Shown here piece after piece: positions 1 to 4,951 of a stretch of 8,269 nt of DNA (positions within the stretch are counted from its first letter, which is position 1; each line of letters opens with the position of its first letter). Made by a program: the position numbers and the translations under genes. Origin of the DNA: an uncultured Hungatella sp. (lineage in GTDB: Bacteria > Bacillota > Clostridia > Lachnospirales > Lachnospiraceae); the NCBI GenBank assembly GCA_959018155.1, contig CAUEKH010000093.1, positions 1-8,269 of the forward strand, in the 5' to 3' direction. Under the pieces are notes generated by a model, which was given only the letters and a program-made list of their open reading frames with translations, did not search any database and had not been told where the DNA came from.

Positions 1-537
1 AATATGAGCGAAGAAGAGGCCAAGGAAGAAGAAGCTAAGGGAAATTACGTCGAAGAAGTCCCAGGGAAAGGTTTCCAGAGGGTAGTCGCCTCCCCGAAGC
101 CGGTATCCATCGTAGAGATTGACGTCATCAAAGCGGTTCTCGATGCAGATCAGATTGTAATAGCGTGCGGCGGCGGCGGAATCCCGGTCATGGAACAGGG
201 TTATAATTTAAAGGGCGCCAGCGCTGTGATTGAGAAGGATCGGGCGGCCGGACTCTTAGCAAAGGAAGTGGACGCCGATGTCCTTATGATACTGACAGGA
301 GTAGACTGCGTCACCTTAAATTACGGCAGTGAAGAGGAACGGGCCATCTCCCACATGACAGTCGACGAGGCGAACGCATTTATCAGGGAAGGTCAGTTTG
401 AATCTGCCTCCATGCTGCCGAAAATTGAGGCTTCCGTCGATTTCCTCACACACGGAAAAGGTCGAAGCGCCATCATCACTTCTCTCCAGAAGGCAAGAGC
501 AAGCCTGTCAGGCAAGGGTGGTACCACCATCGAATAG
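1..537 (+). CDS. arcC: Carbamate kinase, C-terminal part (5' end outside window)
   Basis: Carbamate kinase makes ATP and carbamate from carbamoyl phosphate and ADP in the cytoplasm, ending fermentative arginine, agmatine or ureide breakdown. The frame is open from base 1, so the ATG at 4 is internal. The visible 178 residues match the last part of a family usually about 310 long. Seen in order: the VVASPKP segment, the glycine-rich IACGGGGIPV loop, AVIEKD with the lysine expected to contact phosphate, a DADVLMILTGVD strand, SMLPKIEA, and the AIITS strand near the end. The usual GSMLPK appears here as ASMLPK, a small change. The gene ends in TAG just before a strong terminator, so it is the last gene of its transcript. 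Which pathway it serves cannot be told, because the upstream genes are not visible. Confidence 0.95.
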   Translation, partial: NMSEEEAKEEEAKGNYVEEVPGKGFQRVVASPKPVSIVEIDVIKAVLDADQIVIACGGGGIPVMEQGYNLKGASAVIEKDRAAGLLAKEVDADVLMILTGVDCVTLNYGSEEERAISHMTVDEANAFIREGQFESASMLPKIEASVDFLTHGKGRSAIITSLQKARASLSGKGGTTIE

Positions 538-553
538 CGAAGGAAACAGAAAA

Positions 554-611
554 CCCGCAGGAGGCTGCGGCAGGTTATACTATCTGCCGCGGCCATCTGC
601 GGGGCTTTTTT
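554..611. terminator. Intrinsic terminator between convergent arcC and histidine kinase genes
   Basis: The outer stem CCCGCAG (554-560) pairs with CTGCGGG (597-603). The inner stem GCGGCAG (567-573) pairs with CTGCCGC (584-590) around a 10-nt AT-rich loop. A run of six T (606-611) follows on the + strand. On the - strand the same stem is followed by TTTTCTGTTT, so it can also end the kinase transcript, whose stop codon lies at 616-618. Confidence 0.9.
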
Positions 612-615
612 CTTA

Positions 616-2286
616 TTAATACGCGTATTTCTGAATCACCTGAATCATTTTATCCATATCTACCGGTTTGGAAAGATGTGCGTTCATTCCGGAAGCCAGG
701 CTTTTTTCCTGGTCCTCTGTAAAGGCATTTGCAGTCATCGCAATAATAGGTACTGTTCTGGCTCTTTCGCAATCCAGGCTTCTGATCTTTCTGGCCGCTT
801 CATAACCGTCCATAACCGGCATGGAAATGTCCATCAGTATCAGGCTGCACTCCTCTGGCTGTAGTTCCAGAAAACGTTGGACTACTTCCTGTCCGTTAGA
901 CACGATTTCACATTCCGCACCCGCTATATGCAAAAGTTCTGAAAGGATTTCCGCGTTCAGTTCGTTATCTTCAGCCGCAAGGATACGAATTCCCTGTAAT
1001 GGCAAATCATTGGTATCCCGATTGGCGCCCTCATCTGCATGATTCTCTTCTGTTGTCATTTCCAGTTCGTTTACCTGCTGACAGGTTTTCCATTTAACGG
1101 AAATCTGCAATTGAAACCGTACCGTAAATGCACTGCCCTTTCCCGGTTCACTGTCTACCGTGATTTCGCCACCCATCAAATCAACCAGATTTTTCGTTAT
1201 CGCCAGCCCCAGTCCGGTTCCCTGTAATTTTTCCACGATCTTATTTTTTTCCCGGGAGAAGGGTTCAAATATCTCTTTTATAAAATCCTGTGAAATTCCA
1301 ATACCGTTATCTTTAACCGTAAAATAAACGTTCACCTTATCACCGTTCTGCCGCGGATCATTTCTGACAATAAAATCAATCCGGCCGCCGTCAGGTGTGT
1401 ATTTGACTGCATTATTTAATATATTCATCAGCACCTGCGTGATGCGGATTTTATCGCCAAGAAAATTTTCACAGGTCATATCCTTCATCTGCAGGCAAAA
1501 CTCCTGATTATGTTCCATGGCCTGAGGACGTATCATGAGATCGAGTTCCCCGACCAGTTCCGATAAATTGATTTCCGAGATGTTAAGTACTGTTTTTCCA
1601 CTTTCAATCTGGCTGATATCCAGAACATCATTAATCAGTGACAACAGCAGTTTACTGGAATTGAGAATTTTCCCGGTATACTCCCGAACCTGTTCCTCAC
1701 AATATGCCTTCTGTTCTAAAAGTGTTGCGAACCCCACAATGGCATTCATGGGAGTTCGGATGTCATGTGACATATTGGAAAAGAACAGACTCTTTGCCCG
1801 ATTGGCCTCTTCCGCAGCCTCCAAAGCTTCCTGCAGCGCTTTTTGCTGTCGCTGCTGTTCCAAATAGATATCTGTTAAGTCTGTTCTGGACAGTAGAATC
1901 ATCTGTTCATCGCGGTCATAATAGCGATATTCCAGCTGCTTTCTCGTATAACCTCGTATCGGGTCCAAAACTCCACAATATATCACATGCTTCTCATATT
2001 TTTCCAGTTGTTCAATGACCCGATCCAGTCTCATCTCCCGGATTACAGATTCCCGATCCTCGGGCACCACATAGTCATTGGCATATTTGACTATCTCAGA
2101 TGAGTAATCTGTGCACTCCGATGGTGGAAGCGGAGTTCCTGACTTGCTGCCGCTGAACATGGTGTAGCGGTTCCTTTTGGCATCCAGATAAATAAAATAA
2201 TCGCAATTATTGTAAACAAATAGATTGATGATACTTTTCAGTAAATCGTCCCGCTGATGCTCCTTATTTTCAATTTCTTTTGCCAT
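616..2286 (-). CDS. Soluble hybrid sensor histidine kinase with C-terminal receiver domain
   Basis: This is a cytoplasmic signalling kinase of about 556 residues that should autophosphorylate on His and pass phosphate to its own receiver. Seen in order: an N-terminal region of about 140 residues that looks PAS-like; a Gln/Ala/Glu-rich coiled coil (about 143-168); an H-box SHDIRTPMN with His174; an N-box around NILNNAVKY (288-296); G1 DNGIG (326-330); G2 GTGLGL (356-361); an acidic linker; then a receiver with Glu439/Asp440, phosphoacceptor Asp486 in LMDISMP, Thr518 and Lys540. No membrane segment or signal peptide is visible, so its cue is probably internal. I chose the ATG at 2284-2286 because GGAAGGA lies 6 nt before it. 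The ATG at 2290-2292 touches that site directly. No HPt or output partner is adjacent, and the signal is unknown. Confidence 0.93.
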   Translation of the reverse strand: MAKEIENKEHQRDDLLKSIINLFVYNNCDYFIYLDAKRNRYTMFSGSKSGTPLPPSECTDYSSEIVKYANDYVVPEDRESVIREMRLDRVIEQLEKYEKHVIYCGVLDPIRGYTRKQLEYRYYDRDEQMILLSRTDLTDIYLEQQRQQKALQEALEAAEEANRAKSLFFSNMSHDIRTPMNAIVGFATLLEQKAYCEEQVREYTGKILNSSKLLLSLINDVLDISQIESGKTVLNISEINLSELVGELDLMIRPQAMEHNQEFCLQMKDMTCENFLGDKIRITQVLMNILNNAVKYTPDGGRIDFIVRNDPRQNGDKVNVYFTVKDNGIGISQDFIKEIFEPFSREKNKIVEKLQGTGLGLAITKNLVDLMGGEITVDSEPGKGSAFTVRFQLQISVKWKTCQQVNELEMTTEENHADEGANRDTNDLPLQGIRILAAEDNELNAEILSELLHIAGAECEIVSNGQEVVQRFLELQPEECSLILMDISMPVMDGYEAARKIRSLDCERARTVPIIAMTANAFTEDQEKSLASGMNAHLSKPVDMDKMIQVIQKYAY

Positions 2287-2292
2287 GTGCAT

Positions 2293-2299
2293 TCCTTCC
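2293..2299 (-). promoter_or_regulatory. Ribosome binding site that decides the kinase start
   Basis: Read on the - strand the site is GGAAGGA. It ends directly against the first ATG (2290-2292) but is 6 nt from the second ATG (2284-2286). Normal spacing therefore favours the second start and removes two residues (Met-His). Confidence 0.65.
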
Positions 2300-2330
2300 G
2301 TATTTGAGAATCTCCGTCCATATCCGTTTC

Positions 2331-2359
2331 AGTATAGCACGCACACTATAACCGGACAA
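2331..2359 (-). promoter_or_regulatory. Sigma-A type promoter of the hybrid kinase gene
   Basis: On the - strand a -35 box TTGTCC (2354-2359) and a -10 box TATACT (2331-2336) are separated by exactly 17 nt. An A-rich tract lies upstream (around 2376-2384) in the place of an UP element. Transcription should start near 2324, giving a leader of roughly 40 nt. Confidence 0.7.
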
Positions 2360-2429
2360 CCTTTCTACTTATATTCGCTACTTTTTTACTGAATTAACTT
2401 CCTGCCCTACTGTAAAATCCCCGAAAAAG

Positions 2430-2460
2430 GCATAGGGACGACCCGTGAGCCAATATATTA
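2430..2460 (+). promoter_or_regulatory. Candidate SigG/SigF-type forespore promoter for pdaA
   Basis: A GCATA box (2430-2434) fits the forespore -35 consensus GHATR known from Bacillus subtilis. The -10 could be CAATATA (2451-2457, spacer 16) or TATATTA (2454-2460, spacer 19). Each matches CATNHTA at six of seven positions. The known spacer is about 18, so neither is ideal. The call rests partly on B. subtilis pdaA being SigG-controlled. Transcription would begin some 15-20 nt before the ATG. Confidence 0.4.
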
Positions 2461-2484
2461 AATCAAACAGATTCTGGTGATGAC

Positions 2485-3348
2485 ATGGACATGAAAAATA
2501 TGAAAAAGCAACTGCTCCATACAGGCGGGATTCTCCTGTTGTTTGCACTGGCATTTCTGGCCGGGAATTCGGGCGCCCGTTTTGCAGAAAGCCACCGGGC
2601 CGTCGAGACGGCGGCCGACGGCAACTGGGGGCTCAGCTTCCAGCAGGAGGGCCAGCCCCCCGTAGCCAACGCTTCCGCCGACTATCTGAAAAAATTCAAC
2701 TCTTACTATGCAGAAATGACGCAGGAAAAAGTACTGTATCTGACCTTTGATGCCGGATACGAAAATGGAAATACAGCCGCGATCCTCGATGCGCTGAAAA
2801 AGCACCGTGCGCCTGCCACATTTTTTGTGGTTGGCAACTACATCGAGACCGCTCCCGATCTGGTAAAGCGCATGGTTTCAGAAGGCCACATTGTTGGAAA
2901 CCATACATACCACCATCCTGACATGTCGAAAATCTCGTCGAAAGAGGCGTTTGAGAAAGAGCTGGGAGATTTGGAGAAGCTGTTTACCGAAACGACGGGG
3001 CAGACCATGAAGAAATTCTACCGGCCGCCTCAGGGAAAATACAGCGAAACGAATTTACAGATGGCAAAAGACATGGGGTATTCCACATTTTTCTGGAGTC
3101 TGGCTTATGTGGACTGGTACCAGGATAAACAGCCTTCAAAAGAGGAGGCGTTCAAAAAGCTGCTGGGGCGCATCCATCCGGGCGCCATCGTCCTGCTCCA
3201 CAGCACATCCAGCACCAACGCCCAGATTCTCGATGAACTTCTGACAAAATGGGAGGAGATGGGCTATACTTTTAAGTCCTTAGATCAGCTGGCCGGGGCC
3301 CCGGCTGCAGCCGCGCCTCCCCTGCAGGGGACTGCCGTGATACGGTAA
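2485..3348 (+). CDS. pdaA: Delta-lactam-biosynthetic de-N-acetylase (spore cortex polysaccharide deacetylase)
   Basis: PdaA removes the acetyl group from N-acetylmuramic acid and helps close the muramic delta-lactam of spore cortex peptidoglycan, which lysins recognise at germination. An N-terminal hydrophobic segment (about residues 10-28) is a signal peptide or anchor, so it acts outside the membrane. The NWGLSF stretch (47-52) before the catalytic domain is typical of PdaA. The CE4 fold shows TFDAGYE (87-93, catalytic Asp89), zinc-site His140 and His144 in NHTYHHPD, RPPQG (180-184), FWSLAYVDW (203-211) and LLHS with His239. At 287 residues it is slightly longer than B. subtilis PdaA because of an Ala/Pro-rich tail after about 270. 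GGTGAT 3 nt before the ATG at 2485 is the ribosome site and supports this start. The gene is monocistronic, with a terminator behind it. Confidence 0.93.
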   Translation: MDMKNMKKQLLHTGGILLLFALAFLAGNSGARFAESHRAVETAADGNWGLSFQQEGQPPVANASADYLKKFNSYYAEMTQEKVLYLTFDAGYENGNTAAILDALKKHRAPATFFVVGNYIETAPDLVKRMVSEGHIVGNHTYHHPDMSKISSKEAFEKELGDLEKLFTETTGQTMKKFYRPPQGKYSETNLQMAKDMGYSTFFWSLAYVDWYQDKQPSKEEAFKKLLGRIHPGAIVLLHSTSSTNAQILDELLTKWEEMGYTFKSLDQLAGAPAAAAPPLQGTAVIR

Positions 3349-3396
3349 AGTTCTTCTAGTTCCCCCATGAGTATTGGAGTTTGTTTCTATCATAAT

Positions 3397-3442
3397 AAAA
3401 CAGGCGGAAGGGTCCCTGAAGGACGTATTCCGCCTGTTTTTC
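3397..3442. terminator. Bidirectional terminator between pdaA and the convergent three-gene block
   Basis: A 13-bp perfect stem pairs 3397-3409 (AAAACAGGCGGAA) with 3428-3440 (TTCCGCCTGTTTT). A short inner GTCC/GGAC helix (3412-3415 with 3421-3424) extends it. Six T end the + strand side (3437-3442), and TTTTATTAT follows on the - strand, so it should serve both pdaA and the genes that end at 3526. Confidence 0.9.
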
Positions 3443-3525
3443 CGGCTAAATTTTAAGGGGATTACGCAGCCCTGTTCGTTACTGGCTTTGCCGGCTTCCC
3501 GATAACCGGAAATCGAATCACATTA

Positions 3526-3783
3526 TTATAATTTTCTATATAACTCTAATAAATCCAACAATTTGATGGTCAGTGGATTTGAATAGTCCCAACTATCCGC
3601 GATTCCCTTTGGATAGTATGGATAAAACAAGTGAATGTTTCTGATTCGCTCCATTTTGTTTAATTCATCTAAAATCATATGCAGCTGTTTTTCCAACATA
3701 TAGCTGGGACGACTGTCCTTATTTTTAAGTTCCTCCTGTACAAGAGCCTGAACCTCTGCAACCATTATCTGAAAATTTGCCAT
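3526..3783 (-). CDS. Small conserved-looking hypothetical protein, 85 residues
   Basis: I do not recognise this protein. It begins 12 nt after the stop of the alkyltransferase-like gene. GGGAGG sits 5 nt before its ATG, partly within that gap, which supports real, co-transcribed translation. The first 50 residues are mostly charged and helical (ELKNKD, LEKQLHMILDELNKMERIR). An aromatic stretch follows, FYPYYPKGIADSWDY (53-67), and then a leucine-rich helix to the end. No signal peptide, membrane segment, cysteine pair or known motif is visible, so it is probably a small cytoplasmic, mostly helical protein. It is the last gene before the terminator at 3397-3442. It could be a regulatory or immunity-type small protein, but nothing in the sequence decides this. 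Confidence 0.75.
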   Translation of the reverse strand: MANFQIMVAEVQALVQEELKNKDSRPSYMLEKQLHMILDELNKMERIRNIHLFYPYYPKGIADSWDYSNPLTIKLLDLLELYRKL

Positions 3784-3795
3784 ACTGCCTCCCGC

Positions 3796-4158
3796 TCAAA
3801 TTCCCTGTTGCTCAAAATACGTCCTGAACCACAGCGCATCATCCATCGAATGGCGCCAGCCGAAGCGCTTCAAATCCACATAAAGCCCCTCATCAACCTC
3901 TACGCCTTCTGCTTCCAGAAGCTTTTTCTGCATATCCCACGTTTCAAATGCCCCCGCTCCGCTCAACTTCCCGCGCGCATTGACAACGCGGTGGGCCGGG
4001 AGTGATATTCCTCTGTCATCAAAATAGTGGCCCAGACCGTAACCCACCTGCCTGGAATTGTTCGGTCTGCCGCACAGAAGGGCAATCTGGCCATAAGAAG
4101 CGACTGTTCCGTAAGGAATCCTGTTTACAACTAATTCTACACGTTTATAAAAATCCAT
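3796..4158 (-). CDS. Alkyltransferase-like protein (ATL), MGMT DNA-binding-domain family, PAHR in place of PCHR
   Basis: ATL proteins bind O6-alkylguanine lesions without removing the alkyl group and hand them to nucleotide excision repair. The protein is 120 residues and consists only of the MGMT C-terminal DNA-binding domain. Visible motifs are IPYGTVASYGQIA (14-26) with the base-flipping Tyr of the helix-turn-helix, NSRQVGYGL (34-42) with the Arg finger, and LPAHRVVNARGKLSG (53-67). The methyl-accepting Cys of PCHR is Ala55, so it cannot be a suicide methyltransferase. A downstream Trp-rich tail (WRHSMDDALWF) extends beyond the usual domain. GGTGGT lies 3 nt before the ATG. It sits 48 nt after the Imm5-like gene and 12 nt before the 85-residue gene, so the three probably share an mRNA. 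The family call is firm; lesion binding is inferred. Confidence 0.9.
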   Translation of the reverse strand: MDFYKRVELVVNRIPYGTVASYGQIALLCGRPNNSRQVGYGLGHYFDDRGISLPAHRVVNARGKLSGAGAFETWDMQKKLLEAEGVEVDEGLYVDLKRFGWRHSMDDALWFRTYFEQQGI

Positions 4159-4206
4159 TTTACCACCAGCACCCCCGGCCCCTTTCCCTTCTTAATGTCC
4201 CGTTCC

Positions 4207-4734
4207 TTAACAATTCCATTTCACCCTGACAGGATTTTCTTCATCCGGCACCGCCACAGATTTTAAAGACTGGAAAATCCTCTCAAATTCCGCAGTCGCC
4301 AGTTCATCATAAACCTCCGGCTTTTCCGACAGGCCGGCAGCCGCGTACGCGCTTGCCGCAGCGCCGTAAAATGTAAATCCCAGCGCGCCGGTAATAGTCT
4401 GAGCCGTGGAACAGGCAGTGGAAACCGCCCGCGCGGCAGCCTGGGCTATGGGGTCGTCCTTGATTTCCTGGGCGGCCTTTCTGCTGTCTGCCAGAAATGG
4501 CTTTAAGTCCTTTAAGGACATTTCCTGATTTAAATAGCTTCCGACTGCCTCCACCGCCTTTCCCGGCCGCTCTTCCTGCGGCCTTCTCTCCTCAATTATG
4601 GGGAGATAGTGCGACTCTGCATAATTTACAGACCAGCGAATCAGCGTTTCACTGCTCTGCGTCTCAATCAGCTTCATCAGGGAAATAATAACGGGATGAT
4701 CCGCACTCCCCAGCATTTTTCTTAATGTCGCCAT
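4207..4734 (-). CDS. Imm5-like putative immunity protein
   Basis: This 175-residue protein resembles, from memory of the family, the 'putative immunity protein' (Imm5-like) group. These have an MATLRKMLGS-type start, a central TRP/Ala-rich helical body and a C-terminal NP-x-K-WNC-type end. Seen here: the start MATLRKMLGSADHPVI, the ETQSSETLIRWSVNYAE helix, AAQEI...AQAAARAVSTACST (about 87-110), the alanine-rich GFTFYGAAASAYAAAGL (119-135) and the end NPVRVKWNC. It is all-helical, with no signal peptide. An AAGGAGT ribosome site is placed 7 nt before the ATG. No toxin gene lies next to it, so immunity is only a family label; Imm5-type names come from polymorphic toxin loci. It heads a likely operon with the ATL gene. 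Its 5' leader has unusual structure, described separately. Confidence 0.75.
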   Translation of the reverse strand: MATLRKMLGSADHPVIISLMKLIETQSSETLIRWSVNYAESHYLPIIEERRPQEERPGKAVEAVGSYLNQEMSLKDLKPFLADSRKAAQEIKDDPIAQAAARAVSTACSTAQTITGALGFTFYGAAASAYAAAGLSEKPEVYDELATAEFERIFQSLKSVAVPDEENPVRVKWNC

Positions 4735-4741
4735 AGATAAA

Positions 4742-4808
4742 ACTCCTTTCTTTATAAAAATCAGTATTCAGCGTCCTAAGGAGTACATTTTATTCGCACC
4801 AAGGACGC
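4742..4808 (-). promoter_or_regulatory. Structured 5' leader of the Imm5-like gene, possible ribosome-site masking
   Basis: On the - strand, GCGTCCT (4802-4808) and AGGACGC (4771-4777) can form a 7-bp stem around a 24-nt loop. The 3' end of that loop is ACTCCTT (4778-4784), which is exactly complementary to the gene's own ribosome site AAGGAGT (4742-4748). The transcript could therefore hide the ribosome site by a loop interaction or an alternative fold. This is seen in the sequence; the regulatory role is inference. Confidence 0.3.
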
Positions 4809-4814
4809 CATTTC

Positions 4815-4830
4815 ACTATATTTTATCATA
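4815..4830 (-). promoter_or_regulatory. Candidate -10 boxes for the Imm5-like/ATL block
   Basis: Two sigma-A-like -10 boxes read on the - strand: TATGAT (4825-4830) and TATAGT (4815-4820). Neither has a good -35 at 16-18 nt. From TATAGT, transcription would begin about 4808, right at the base of the leader stem. Confidence 0.3.
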
Positions 4831-4835
4831 GAAGA

Positions 4836-4855
4836 ATTCTAATAGCTATTCTAAT
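4836..4855. repeat. Direct repeat ATTCTAAT, two copies, 12-nt period
   Basis: ATTCTAAT occurs at 4836-4843 and again at 4848-4855 with AGCT between. The copies lie just upstream of the candidate -10 boxes of the Imm5-like gene, where an activator or repressor could bind. The sequence is AT-rich, so chance is quite possible. Confidence 0.35.
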
Positions 4856-4893
4856 TTTGGGGGATTTTCTACCGCTGCTGTTTTCTTCTAAGC

Positions 4894-4951
4894 CAGTGAG
4901 CCATGGACTGTATGACGAATATGGCGCGTTCATACAGTCCATGGCTCACTG
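4894..4951. repeat. Perfect 22-bp inverted repeat with 14-nt loop at the 3' end of the response regulator gene
   Basis: Bases 4894-4915 (beginning CAGTGAGCCATGG) are the exact reverse complement of 4930-4951, and the loop is 4916-4929. The regulator's TGA stop (4946-4948) lies inside one arm, so the hairpin starts at the last codon. Each arm contains the palindrome CCATGG. Neither side is followed by a T-run, so it is not a standard intrinsic terminator. It could be a dispersed intergenic hairpin, an mRNA 3'-end stabiliser, or a factor-binding site. Confidence 0.9.

Noticed and set aside
4..537. Complete small protein starting at the ATG at 4.
   Set aside because: The frame continues upstream and the residues align with the middle of carbamate kinase, which normally has about 130 more residues in front.
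398..619. A 73-residue open frame running through the end of arcC and the terminator.
   Set aside because: It overlaps arcC in another frame, crosses the hairpin terminator and has no ribosome site or family resemblance.
1535..2018. Long open frames antisense to the hybrid kinase.
   Set aside because: They mirror the well-supported kinase coding frame and show no recognisable motif.
2435..2444. GGGACGACCC, which resembles one ACGR-loop hairpin of the guanidine-II (mini-ykkC) riboswitch, upstream of pdaA.
   Set aside because: The class needs two such hairpins. The only other similar stretch (GGACAACC near 2354) lacks the ACGR loop and is about 80 nt away. The downstream gene is not a guanidine-related gene, and the segment falls in a likely promoter spacer.
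3443..3525. Possible second hairpin (TTTCCGG with CCGGAAA) between the pdaA terminator and the 85-residue gene.
   Set aside because: The arms are 7 nt and about 60 nt apart with no T-run. Nothing else in this stretch is supported.
4894..4951. Intrinsic terminator of the response regulator gene.
   Set aside because: The stem is perfect, but no T-run follows it on the - strand (CTTAGAAGAAAAC) or on the + strand (TTCTGATTTC).
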